From contig NZ_JAATOM010000008.1 of assembly GCF_019207085.1 (NCBI RefSeq), positions 124,001 to 188,000 on the forward strand: 64,000 nucleotides of DNA, given 5' to 3'. Made by a program: the position numbers and the translations under genes. This stretch comes from Variovorax sp. dw_308 (GTDB lineage: Bacteria; Pseudomonadota; Gammaproteobacteria; Burkholderiales; Burkholderiaceae_C). Below the pieces are notes generated by a model. It was not told the DNA's origin and did not search any database. It worked only from the letters and a program-made list of their open reading frames with translations. Below are positions 27,374 through 35,499 of this stretch, piece by piece (within the stretch, counting starts at the first letter, position 1; every line of letters starts with the position of its first letter).

Positions 27374-27529
27374 CTGAGCAAGGGCAAGGTGCCCCCTGGG
27401 TGGGTCGACGGCGGCATGCAGGGGAGGAAGGCATTGACACAGGAATGTAGTCGAACTGCCCCATGCAAGGGCGTCGGCGAGGACGATCAAAAGAAAGAAG
27501 AAAAGAATCTCTTTCGGAGTTCCTTCGCG

Positions 27530-27590
27530 TCCTTCGCGAACCTTCGCGTCCTCTGCGTACGGTCAAGTCCGATTCCGCATTCCCGGCGAC
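27530..27590. repeat. Intergenic repeat, copy 4 (single arm)
   Basis: This matches the right arm and tail of the 26651-26787 element: CCTTCGCGTCC, then CTCTGCGTACGGTCAAGTCCGA, then CCGCAT. The left arm is missing, replaced by A/G-rich sequence, so it looks like a half or decayed copy. It lies between the upstream side of ruvC and the 3' end of cdsA, making direct repeats about 790 bp apart around ruvC. Confidence 0.75.
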
Positions 27591-27597
27591 CACCTGT

Positions 27598-28632
27598 TCA
27601 AAGCCCGAAATACCAGCGCACCGAATGAAAGAAGATCGGCGCCGCAAAGCACAACGCATCCACCCGGTCGAGCAGGCCGGCGGCTCCGGTCACGCCCACG
27701 CCCTTCTGGCCCCAATGCGGTATGCCACGATCGCGCTTCAGTGCCTTCATCACGAGGTGGCCCATCGAGCCCGCCACGCAGGCGATCAGCGACATCGCCA
27801 TGGCCTGTCCGTACTTGAAGGGCGTGATGAAGGACATCAGGCCGCCCACCACGGTGCCGATGGCCATGCCCGCGCTCCAGCTGGCCCAGTTGAAGCTTCG
27901 GCTCACGTTGGGCGCGAAGGGTGGGCGCGTCAACCAGCGCCGCAGCTGGCTGCTGCCTTCGGCCGGCGGGTAGACGAAATGCCGCGCGATCAGGTGCTGC
28001 ACCACCATGCAGGCCTGCACCACGAACACCAGGAAGAAGACGAGGAACGCGCTCTTGCCCTCGAAGCCCGGGAACGACAGCAGCAGCAAGGCCGGCACGT
28101 GGCTCATGCCGTAGACGCAGACCATGATGCCCCACTGCAGCTTGGCATTGCGTTCGAGGAAATGGCTCGGGTCGTTGGCCAGCGCGCTCGCCGTGGGAAT
28201 GGCCAGGAACACGTAGACCGGGATGAACACGGTGAACAGGTTGAAGTGCGCCGTGCCCACCAGGATGAACTGCAGCGGCAGCACCACGAAGAAGGCCAGG
28301 ATCAGGCTGCGGTGGTCGCCGCGCCGCGTCGGGGACAGCGTGATGAATTCGCGCAGCGCCAGGAACGCGAGCAGGCCGAACAGGAAGGTCGCGAAGCCGG
28401 GCCCCAGCACCCAGCCGGTCCAGAACATCACCGCCATGCCCCAGCTGGTGCGAAGCAGGCGGCGGAAGTCGTTGAAGTCCTGCAGCCATGCTTCGCCGCG
28501 GTCATGGTTGCGGCGCTCCCGCAGGCCGATGATCAGCGTGGCGATGCTCACGATGGTCAGGATGCCGAAGACGATCAGGAACAGGGCGCCGACCTGTTGG
28601 CCCGGTGTCAGGCTGCGCAAGGATTGATTCAT
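27598..28632 (-). CDS. cdsA: Phosphatidate cytidylyltransferase (CdsA family)
   Basis: Integral membrane enzyme that makes CDP-diacylglycerol from phosphatidate and CTP, the branch point of phospholipid synthesis. The 344-residue protein has about eight membrane segments. The C-terminal CDS signature is present: KALKRDRGIPHWGQ, followed by GLLDRVDAL. It is somewhat longer than E. coli CdsA (285) at the N-terminus. It lies 64 nt downstream of plsC, which makes its substrate, so the pair is probably co-transcribed. Confidence 0.9.
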   Translation of the reverse strand: MNQSLRSLTPGQQVGALFLIVFGILTIVSIATLIIGLRERRNHDRGEAWLQDFNDFRRLLRTSWGMAVMFWTGWVLGPGFATFLFGLLAFLALREFITLSPTRRGDHRSLILAFFVVLPLQFILVGTAHFNLFTVFIPVYVFLAIPTASALANDPSHFLERNAKLQWGIMVCVYGMSHVPALLLLSFPGFEGKSAFLVFFLVFVVQACMVVQHLIARHFVYPPAEGSSQLRRWLTRPPFAPNVSRSFNWASWSAGMAIGTVVGGLMSFITPFKYGQAMAMSLIACVAGSMGHLVMKALKRDRGIPHWGQKGVGVTGAAGLLDRVDALCFAAPIFFHSVRWYFGL

Positions 28633-28696
28633 GAACGGGGCTTCTTCAACTCGGAAGGTGTGAATGCGCGGGCATGGCGGGGGCGCTCACACGATC

Positions 28697-29458
28697 TCAA
28701 ACATCGCGCAGCGCGAGCACGGCGGCACGGGCGCGCTCCAGGAACGGGCGGCGTTGCTCGCCTTCCTGCACCTGCATCGGCGCGCCGAAGGTCACGGAGC
28801 AGAGGATCGGCACAGGCACCACTTCACCCTTGGGCATGACTCGCTGGATGTTGTCGATCCACGCCGGCACCAGCACCACGTCGGGGAACATCTTCGCCAG
28901 CGCATAGAGGCCGGACTTGAACTTCTGCGGCTCGCCGGTGTTGCCGCGCGTGCCCTCCGGAAAGATGATGATCGAGTCGCCGCTCTTGAGGGCTTCGACG
29001 AGCGGCGTCAGCGGGTCGCTGCTGTCCAGGACGGCGGCGGGCGCCGCGGCCACGGCCTCGGGTTCGGCTTGGGGTTCGGGTTCGGACGGCACCAGCGGCA
29101 ACTGGATCGCCTGGACGGGCTCCATCGATGGCTCGACCCGTTCAGCCGGCGGGGGAGGCGAGGGCGGCGGTGCTGCCGCCTGGCCGCGATCCACATACAC
29201 CGCATGGAACACCTCGGTCGTGATCCAGCGCTTGACCGGCGTGTTGGCCCAGTAGTCGCGCGCAGCGATCGGCCGGGTGATCACGCGCAATTCCTCGGGC
29301 AGCGCGGCCCAGATCATGACGATGTCGGCATGGCTCTGGTGATTCGCGAAATAGATGCGCTGTTCCGCCTTGGGCGGGCAGCCATACCAACGTGCCTGCG
29401 AGCCGGTGAGCAAGCGCACCACGCCAAGCAATATCCATCCCACGAGTTTTGCCAACAT
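28697..29458 (-). CDS. 1-acyl-sn-glycerol-3-phosphate acyltransferase (PlsC family) with Pro-rich insertion
   Basis: Acylates lysophosphatidate to phosphatidate at the inner membrane. From ATG 29458 it has 253 residues: an N-terminal hydrophobic segment (4-18), the catalytic block NHQSHAD with His40 and Asp45, then FPEGTR (166-171). Between these blocks, residues about 94-147 are a Pro/Ala/Glu-rich stretch absent from typical PlsC. The insertion sits in a surface loop region and leaves both motifs intact. It precedes cdsA on the same strand. Confidence 0.87.
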   Translation of the reverse strand: MLAKLVGWILLGVVRLLTGSQARWYGCPPKAEQRIYFANHQSHADIVMIWAALPEELRVITRPIAARDYWANTPVKRWITTEVFHAVYVDRGQAAAPPPSPPPPAERVEPSMEPVQAIQLPLVPSEPEPQAEPEAVAAAPAAVLDSSDPLTPLVEALKSGDSIIIFPEGTRGNTGEPQKFKSGLYALAKMFPDVVLVPAWIDNIQRVMPKGEVVPVPILCSVTFGAPMQVQEGEQRRPFLERARAAVLALRDV

Positions 29459-29556
29459 GGCCGCGATGATAAGGCGCGAAGACGCGGGTGCCGCAGGATC
29501 AGGACTGGCACGGCATCCGGATCGAGTGGATAAAGAGTTCAACTAAACGGGTATGT

Positions 29557-29573
29557 GTTCCGTAAAATGGAAC
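29557..29573. promoter_or_regulatory. IclR-type palindromic operator before aroM
   Basis: GTTCCGTAAAATGGAAC is a 17-bp palindrome ending 9 nt before the aroM start. It matches the palindrome at 43145-43161 upstream of an IclR-family gene at 15 of 17 positions. GTTCC-N7-GGAAC has the character of IclR-family operators. At this location a bound protein would block transcription or initiation of aroM. Confidence 0.6.
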
Positions 29574-29582
29574 TATTGATGA

Positions 29583-30263
29583 ATGGCCACCTTCCGGCTT
29601 GCCTTGCTCACGATCGGTCAGTCGCCACGCCCCGACATGACGCAGGCCATCAGGCGCGCATTGCCCGCGCATGTTCAGGTCGACGAGCGAGGCGTGCTCG
29701 ATGGCCTGTCGCGCGGCGAGATCGAACAGCGATTCGCCTCGCGCCCAGGCAGCGCGCCATTGATCACGCGCCTGTCCGATGGAAATGCCATCACGGTGGA
29801 TTCGGCCGCGGTCGAGGCAGGCCTGCAGGATTCGATCGACCACCTGGAGCAGGATGGCGCCGACGCCATCGTCGTTCTCTGCACGGGTCGCTTTCCGGCG
29901 CTGCGAGCCGACCGCGCCTGGCTCATAGAGCCTGACACCCTGGTGCCGGCGGTGGTGGCCAGTCTCGTGGGCAGGGGGCGCCTGGGCGTCATCGCGCCCA
30001 TGCCGAGCCAGATCGGCATGGTGATGGAGAAGTGGAACGCATTGCCGGGCTGCCACGTCGCCGCGGCCGCTTCCCCCAATGCGTCCGACGATGCGCTCGT
30101 GGCGGCGGCGCAGTCGCTGAGCGAGCAAGGCGCCACCGCACTGGTGCTCGACTGCATGGGCTACACCGCAGCCCACAAAGCCGCCTTGCAGCGACAGGTC
30201 CCCGGGTTGCCCGTCTTCGTCTCGGCCGGCGTGCTGGCATCCTCGCTGGCCATCGCCTTCTAG
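29583..30263 (+). CDS. aroM: AroM family protein
   Basis: This 226-residue protein belongs to the AroM family, whose biochemical role is unknown; E. coli aroM lies in the aroL region. The family-type start RLALLTIGQSPRPDM, the ERGVLDGLSRGEIE segment and VLDCMGYT near residue 195 are seen. The fold resembles Asp/Glu racemases, with Cys in the VLCTGRFP and LDCMGY motifs, but racemase activity is not established. No Shine-Dalgarno is visible; the operator at 29557-29573 abuts the start. Its 3' end overlaps the converging LysR remnant. Confidence 0.85.
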   Translation: MATFRLALLTIGQSPRPDMTQAIRRALPAHVQVDERGVLDGLSRGEIEQRFASRPGSAPLITRLSDGNAITVDSAAVEAGLQDSIDHLEQDGADAIVVLCTGRFPALRADRAWLIEPDTLVPAVVASLVGRGRLGVIAPMPSQIGMVMEKWNALPGCHVAAAASPNASDDALVAAAQSLSEQGATALVLDCMGYTAAHKAALQRQVPGLPVFVSAGVLASSLAIAF

Positions 30264-30400
30264 GGGCAGTCGATGAAGACGCGCACCTTGGCGCTCAAAT
30301 GCCGGTTCGGCCGGTAAGTCTCGAGCGCCTGAACCTGCCCGGCGATCGTGCTCCTCGGCAGCAGTAGCAGGTCGGCCGTCCGCTTGAATCGGGACGGCTT
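30260..30400 (-). pseudogene. Remnant of a LysR-family regulator (internal deletion)
   Basis: One minus-strand frame reads a helix-turn-helix piece resembling the LysR N-terminus (RTADLLLLPRSTIAGQVQAL). It runs directly into what looks like the last residues of a LysR protein (NRHLSAKVRVFID) and a stop. About 230 residues of the middle are missing, without a frame change. The stop overlaps the aroM stop. The start is lost in the 3' end of the neighbouring kinase gene. It is most likely non-functional debris of a deletion. Confidence 0.6.
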
Positions 30401-30446
30401 CCCGAACGTCGGTGCCCTTGGCGCGAGTCCAGAATTTCGCGCTATC

Positions 30447-32489
30447 TCACCGTTTCGCCGCAACAAGCACGCGGGCTATCGCGGCTGCGAGGTGCTGCTT
30501 CGACAACGGCTTCTTCAACAGCTCATCGGCGCCTGCATCGATCGCTTCCTGCCCAATGATGCCGCCGACGTAGCCGCTGAGCAGAATGATCGGAACAGAA
30601 GGTCGGATGATCCGCAGCTCGCGAATCAACGCGGAACCCTGCATCTCAGGCATGCGCTCATCGGTGACAACGACATCAAAGCGATCCGGGTGCGCACGAA
30701 ACGCTGCCAACGCATCAAGGCTCGACGTGAATCCGACGGGCACATAGCCCAACTCAGAAAGCGACACGGTCATCAGACTGACCAACGCCGATTCATCATC
30801 GATGACCAGAACTTGCTCATGGCTGCCGACGCTCGATAACGGCGCTTCAACAGCCACATCAGGCGCGACATCACCGATGCGCGGCACGTAGACAGAAAAG
30901 ACACTGCCAGAGCCCAACACGCTCTTGACCCCGATCGCCCCGCCAAGCTCGGCCACCACGTTGTTCACCATGGCCAGGCCCAGCCCGGTTCCGACGCCTT
31001 GGTCCTTGGTCGTGAAGAACGCATCGAAGATCCGGTGCAATGACTCCGGTGCTATGCCACACCCGGAGTCGGCGACCTCCAATGCGACATATTCACCAGG
31101 CTCCAACACCCCACTGGTCAGCACGCGGGGCGCAGAGATTTCCAACACCTCCAGCGAAACCTGCAACGTGCCACCTTTGCCCATCGCGTAGATGGCATTG
31201 GTCCCGAGGTTCATGACCAGTTGATGCAGCTGCGTCGGGTCTCCCAGAATGGCGGCGCGCCCGGCGTTCAAGCGAGATTCGATTTGAATTTCCCCCGGAA
31301 GCGTGGCCCTTAGCAACTGCAGCGCTTCCTGGACGATGCGCTCAACACTCACTGGTGTCCGAGGCGCGCTCGCGCTGCCGCTGCTGAACACCAGGATGCG
31401 CTCGACCAGCGCCCTCCCCCGCTCGCCCGCAACCAGGATGCTTTCGATGCTGTGTCGCAAGCGGCTGCCCAGTGGCGCATCGCGCAGTGCCATTTCCCCG
31501 TAGCCAAGGGTTGCCGCAAGAATATTGTTGAAGTCATGTGCGATGCCGCCTGCCATCGTGCCAGTGACTTCGAGCCGCTGCGCCTGCAGCAGGGCGGCCT
31601 CGGCGCGCTTTTGGGAATCGATGTCGGTCACCGATCCCGCCATGCGTATCGGGCGTTTCTCGCTGTCAACGATACAAACCCCGCGGACACGAACCCAGTG
31701 ATAACTGCCATCCGCATGCCGCATGCGCCATACAACGTCGAGCATGTCAGCAGCGCCCGAGAGGTACGCGTCAGCGTGCCGTTTTCGGAGATCGGCGTCA
31801 TCCGGATGAACCGTCGACATGTTGTACCAGTCTGCGCGCGGCCGGGTGGTCCGTCCCGGATCCAGCCCGAAAAGACTCTGCCCCCGAACTGAGAGGAACA
31901 TCTCGTCGCTGACCATGTCCCAGTCGAACACGCCATCGTTGGATCCCGCAACGGCCAGCGCAAAACGCTCCTCGGAAGCCACCAGGTCAGCTTGTCGGGC
32001 CTTGTAGATGTCTATGTCTCGCATGGTCCCCACAAAGCGAGCCGGTCGCCCGGACGGATCGCGAACGCAAATTCCACACATCCTCATCCAGTGATAGCTG
32101 CCATCGTTGTGGCGCACGCGGCACTCACGCTCGAAAGCCGGAATACGGCCCGCGAGAAAGTCATCCAGCGCCTGGAAATGGCCTGGCTGGTCAGCGGGAT
32201 GAAACTGGATCGCCGAAAGCCAATCGCTGCGCGTCTTGACACTCGCGTCGGGTCGCAGGCCGTGGAGTGCGAGTCCGCGTTCGTCGAGGAGCGCGTGATC
32301 CTTGAAGATGTCCCAATCGAAGACACCGTCGCTCGAGCTGGCGATGGCAAGCGCAAGGCGCTCTTCGCTCCTGCGAAGCCCGACGAGCTCGACCTTGGCT
32401 GCGTTCAACGCGTTTGCCAGTCTCGCGTTCTCCGTCCGGAGGGCTTCGTGGCTTCGACGATCTGGTCTGGATTTGGCGATGCGTTTCAT
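30447..32489 (-). CDS. PAS-containing hybrid sensor histidine kinase with C-terminal receiver
   Basis: A cytoplasmic 680-residue kinase without membrane segments. An N-terminal coiled coil (about 10-45) is followed by two PAS/PAC units (about 45-170 and 175-300), each with a YHW-R PAC motif, then a HisKA block with GIAHDFNNIL (His318), an ATPase domain (NLGTNA, DSGCGI, GTGLGL) and a receiver with phospho-acceptor Asp610 in VVTDERMPEM. It is a close paralogue of 37158-38816, which has one PAS fewer. Its start lies 7 nt after the upstream hydrolase gene, so it is probably the last gene of that operon. The signal is unknown. Confidence 0.9.
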   Translation of the reverse strand: MKRIAKSRPDRRSHEALRTENARLANALNAAKVELVGLRRSEERLALAIASSSDGVFDWDIFKDHALLDERGLALHGLRPDASVKTRSDWLSAIQFHPADQPGHFQALDDFLAGRIPAFERECRVRHNDGSYHWMRMCGICVRDPSGRPARFVGTMRDIDIYKARQADLVASEERFALAVAGSNDGVFDWDMVSDEMFLSVRGQSLFGLDPGRTTRPRADWYNMSTVHPDDADLRKRHADAYLSGAADMLDVVWRMRHADGSYHWVRVRGVCIVDSEKRPIRMAGSVTDIDSQKRAEAALLQAQRLEVTGTMAGGIAHDFNNILAATLGYGEMALRDAPLGSRLRHSIESILVAGERGRALVERILVFSSGSASAPRTPVSVERIVQEALQLLRATLPGEIQIESRLNAGRAAILGDPTQLHQLVMNLGTNAIYAMGKGGTLQVSLEVLEISAPRVLTSGVLEPGEYVALEVADSGCGIAPESLHRIFDAFFTTKDQGVGTGLGLAMVNNVVAELGGAIGVKSVLGSGSVFSVYVPRIGDVAPDVAVEAPLSSVGSHEQVLVIDDESALVSLMTVSLSELGYVPVGFTSSLDALAAFRAHPDRFDVVVTDERMPEMQGSALIRELRIIRPSVPIILLSGYVGGIIGQEAIDAGADELLKKPLSKQHLAAAIARVLVAAKR

Positions 32490-32496
32490 CGGGTTC

Positions 32497-33321
32497 CTAT
32501 CGAAGCAAAAGACCCATGCGCAGGGCGGCTGCACTGTGAAGCACCGACGTGTGGGTTCCAATTTCCTTCACGACGAACGCGGCGCGGCGCTGCATCTCGG
32601 CACTCGTCTGGCTGCGGCGGCTGATGGTTCCGTCGCCGATGCACCGGGGATCGTCATGCTCGATCGTGTAGACCAAGGTGAACGGGGTTGCGATGTCCTG
32701 GCGCCAGATCGCCATCAGCGCCTCGCTGCCAGGCGCCAGGTCTGTCCATATCGGAAGCGGGGAACGGGAAAACCAGATGCCAAGCCGTGCCGCAGAGCTG
32801 CCGTCCCAAGGCGTGTTCACGCTGACCAGGCGCGAGACGATGATTCGCTTTTCCATCTCGGCGACCGCGCGCCATGCCACCAAGCCACCCATGCTATGCG
32901 CAAACACGCTGATATGCGAAACCCGATACCGCTGCAGCAGTGCCAGAACGCCATCGGCCAGTTCTGTCCCGCTCTGGGCGACAGAGTTGCCGGACGCATA
33001 GTACGCAAACCAGGCCTGCTGAGTCGCGGGATCCAGGTTCTCAGCCACTTCGGAAAGATCTCGGGGCGAACCATTGGCACCGTGCACAAAGAGCACAACC
33101 TCCTTTGAACTGTCGGGCTCGGACGCCATGTAGATGCCGCCGTACTTGAAATCCAGCGGGTGTGTCATGCCGGCATTCGCCACCGACGATTCGAAGCGGG
33201 CGTCTGCGTCGATGTCGACAACATCCGATGCCCCAGCCTGCCCGCTGCTCGCCAGCATTGCAAGTGCGGCCAGCCCCAGGCCGAACGCCGTGCGATGGAC
33301 CTTCAAGCGGAATGAAATCAT
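32497..33321 (-). CDS. Secreted alpha/beta hydrolase (lipase/esterase-like)
   Basis: A 274-residue protein with an N-terminal signal peptide (about 1-31, ending around GQAGA-SD). VLFVHGANGSP provides the oxyanion-hole motif, and AHSMGG carries the nucleophile Ser (about residue 143). Later acidic and His residues (EHDDPRC; GTHTSVLH) could complete the triad. It probably hydrolyses an ester or lipid in the periplasm or outside; the substrate is unknown. It lies between a ParS-like gene and a hybrid kinase in one minus-strand run. Confidence 0.8.
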   Translation of the reverse strand: MISFRLKVHRTAFGLGLAALAMLASSGQAGASDVVDIDADARFESSVANAGMTHPLDFKYGGIYMASEPDSSKEVVLFVHGANGSPRDLSEVAENLDPATQQAWFAYYASGNSVAQSGTELADGVLALLQRYRVSHISVFAHSMGGLVAWRAVAEMEKRIIVSRLVSVNTPWDGSSAARLGIWFSRSPLPIWTDLAPGSEALMAIWRQDIATPFTLVYTIEHDDPRCIGDGTISRRSQTSAEMQRRAAFVVKEIGTHTSVLHSAAALRMGLLLR

Positions 33322-33330
33322 GCTGACTCG

Positions 33331-33828
33331 TCAACCGACGGCAACGAATCGGTCCGCCCGCGCAGCGTCTCGAACGGCGGGCAGATCGGTGGCCAACAGA
33401 TCGACCGGCGCCCGTTCGCACAGCCATGCATTGGGGGCGGCGAACCATTGCGCCATTTCCCAGCCGTGGAACGCGCTGCCGAGCTCGAGGATGACGTCTA
33501 GTGCTCCGGCCTCTGGAAGCATCTTGAACCCGGAGAATTGAAAGGCTGGGATCCAGAACGTATCGCTCCATTGGAATGCCAGCAACTCACCGGCAACGAT
33601 CTGGCGCGCCAGACTGGCGTGGTCGCCTTGCTGCCGTTGAGTCAGCAGCGCTGCCAGATGCTCGCCGCGGTACAAGCCGCCCGACCCGCGGAAAGCATCG
33701 AGCAACGCCACGAACTGCGCATCGCTGCCTCGCAGTGAAGTCACCTGGTCGGGCACGCCCGATCGGCAGCGCCTGGCGGCGGCGCCTGGCCGGGTCGAAG
33801 CATGGAAGAGCGAGGACATGGCGGTCAC
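33331..33828 (-). CDS. Hypothetical protein with MbcA/ParS-like C-terminal region
   Basis: 165 residues, no signal peptide. The central part (ARQIVAGELLAFQWSDTFWIPAFQF) and the C-terminal AQWFAAPNAWLCERAPVDLL resemble the toxin-binding domain of Xre/MbcA/ParS (DUF2384-type) antitoxins, where a W-F-x-x-P-N-x-W-L-x-G-x-x-P core is common. No RES-type toxin gene is adjacent, so a toxin-antitoxin role is not supported. Its start overlaps the DUF4148 stop by four bases, and the hydrolase gene follows after 9 nt. Confidence 0.6.
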   Translation of the reverse strand: MTAMSSLFHASTRPGAAARRCRSGVPDQVTSLRGSDAQFVALLDAFRGSGGLYRGEHLAALLTQRQQGDHASLARQIVAGELLAFQWSDTFWIPAFQFSGFKMLPEAGALDVILELGSAFHGWEMAQWFAAPNAWLCERAPVDLLATDLPAVRDAARADRFVAVG

Positions 33829-34202
33829 TGTCCGGGATAGAAGCCGAGCGCTGCGGCACGGGCCCCGATGCGCACCGCCGAACGGTCGGTGCTGCGCGCC
33901 GTTGCCTTGGTGACGCCCGACGATCCACCCTCCGCAAACGGATCGGCCGAATGCGATGCGAGCACGGCTTGCTGACGCACCAAGCTGCGGTCCGTCGATG
34001 CAAGCAACGCCGGTGCAGCGGTTGCGCTTGTGCCCTCGCTGTAAGGATTCAAGTTGTGGGCGGCGACGACGGCTTGGGACGCAACTTCCGCCCGGCTGAT
34101 CTTGCTGGACGCGATGTGCACGCCCTGATAGGTCTCAGATTGCACGCTGGTGGCGGCGAGCATCGACAAGGCAGCGACAACGATGATCTTCGAGGTGTTC
34201 AT
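33825..34202 (-). CDS. DUF4148-type small exported protein
   Basis: 125 residues from ATG 34202. A signal peptide (about 1-24, ending SVQSE) is followed by two or three repeats of a motif seen in DUF4148 proteins: SRAEVASQAVVAAHNLNPYS, then RQQAVLASHSADPFAEG, then RIGARAAALGFYPG. The family is abundant in Burkholderiales, exported, and of unknown function. It heads the probable operon 34202 to 30447. The longer open frame upstream is not conserved. Confidence 0.8.
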   Translation of the reverse strand: MNTSKIIVVAALSMLAATSVQSETYQGVHIASSKISRAEVASQAVVAAHNLNPYSEGTSATAAPALLASTDRSLVRQQAVLASHSADPFAEGGSSGVTKATARSTDRSAVRIGARAAALGFYPGQ

Positions 34203-34671
34203 TAGGATTCTTTCAATGGTTTGAGTGGATCGACACCATGCGGTGGCGAGACTCCATTGGCATCCCGCGATGTGTGCGCCTTGTGTCCTGCTTCGTGGGT
34301 TTTTGCTTCGCCACGTACCTGAGCCACGGCAGATACAGCGGCGGACACGACTCTTGCGCTTCTCCATCTGTCGATGTGCGGCAAGGCGGCCACCGCCTCA
34401 ATTCGACCAGGAAGCAGTTTGAGGAAGGCTTCCGGCAGATGTGCTCGCGCCCGTGTCGGACATCGCGTTGCGGTGGCTCTGAAGCCGATCAGTCGCAGCG
34501 TTTGCTTCCGGAATCCCTGCCCCGGCACCGACCGAGCGAAACCTACTGTGTGTGCCGCCGCGCCGTATACGCCGCCGTACACGATGCGCGTCTTCTGCCG
34601 CGGAACGCCCTACAACCGGCGTTCGAACCCGGCGCATACAGCGCCGCCCCTTTCAACTACCGGACCCATCC
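34203..34671. other. 469-nt divergent intergenic region
   Basis: It separates the minus-strand DUF4148 operon from the plus-strand hydrolase. Both promoters should be here, but no strong -35/-10 pair stands out. A 126-codon minus-strand frame (34202-34582) has codon use unlike neighbouring genes and no recognisable motif. Its stop overlaps the DUF4148 start as TAATG, so a coupled short gene cannot be fully excluded. Confidence 0.4.
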
Positions 34672-35478
34672 ATGCCAACTCCGCTCACCCGCCTCGTGCG
34701 CACAACGGCCGCCCTCGGCCTCATCGCGCTCGCCGCGACGCTGCCTCTCGGTGCGGCCGCTCAGCCCGCGCAAGCGGCCAGGCCCACCATCGTGCTGGTG
34801 CACGGTGCATTCGCAGAATCGTCGAGCTGGGATGGTGTCGTACGAAGGCTGCAGGCCCAGCATTACCCCGTCATCGCAGCGGCCAATCCGCTGCGCGGCG
34901 TGAAGTCCGATGCATCGACTATCGCGGCCATCGTCGACTCGACCCAAGGTCCCGTCGTACTGGTCGGCCACTCGTATGGCGGTTCGGTGATCTCGCAGGC
35001 AGCGCTCGGCAAGCCCAACGTCAAGGCTCTGGTCTTCGTCGCCGCCTTTGCACCGGAGGAAGGCGAAACCGCAGTCGAGCTTTCAGGCAGGTTCCCGGGC
35101 AGCACGCTCGGGCCGACGCTCGCGCCCGCTGTGACGCTGACAGAGGGTGGCAAGGACCTGTACATCGAGCAGGGCAAGTTTCGCGATCAGTTCGCAGCCG
35201 ACGTACCTGCGGCGGCTGCGCGGCTCATGGCCGCCGCGCAGCGTCCGGTCACGGAAGCCGCACTCAATGAGCCTGCCGCATCGCCTGCGTGGAAGACGGT
35301 GCCCTCGTACTTCGTCTACGGCGACCGTGACAAGAACATTCCGGCCGCCGCGCAGGCTTTCATGGCGCAACGCGCCAAGTCGCTGAAGACCGTCGTGGTC
35401 AAGGGGGCGTCGCATGTCGTCATGACCTCGCAGCCGGACGCCGTCGCAAAGCTCATCGTCGAAGCCGCCACCCATTGA
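34672..35478 (+). CDS. Exported alpha/beta hydrolase
   Basis: 268 residues from ATG 34672. The signal peptide (about 1-36, AAAQPAQA) is followed by IVLVHGAFAESSSWDGV (oxyanion motif), GHSYGGSV with the nucleophile Ser near residue 101, an acid in VYGDRDKNIP, and His in KGASHVVM near 250. This is the pattern of small esterase-like hydrolases often annotated as alpha/beta-fold hydrolases in Proteobacteria. It is followed by an SDR gene after 21 nt. Substrate unknown. Confidence 0.85.
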   Translation: MPTPLTRLVRTTAALGLIALAATLPLGAAAQPAQAARPTIVLVHGAFAESSSWDGVVRRLQAQHYPVIAAANPLRGVKSDASTIAAIVDSTQGPVVLVGHSYGGSVISQAALGKPNVKALVFVAAFAPEEGETAVELSGRFPGSTLGPTLAPAVTLTEGGKDLYIEQGKFRDQFAADVPAAAARLMAAAQRPVTEAALNEPAASPAWKTVPSYFVYGDRDKNIPAAAQAFMAQRAKSLKTVVVKGASHVVMTSQPDAVAKLIVEAATH

Positions 35479-35499
35479 CCGATCCTTCAGGAAGCAACC

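Noticed and set aside
33331..33828. Toxin-antitoxin module based on the ParS-like protein
   Set aside because: No RES or other toxin gene is adjacent; the neighbours are a DUF4148 protein and a hydrolase.
34202..34582. 126-codon minus-strand frame ending in TAATG overlap with the DUF4148 gene
   Set aside because: Codon third positions are not G/C-rich as in neighbours and no motif is seen; kept only as a remote possibility.
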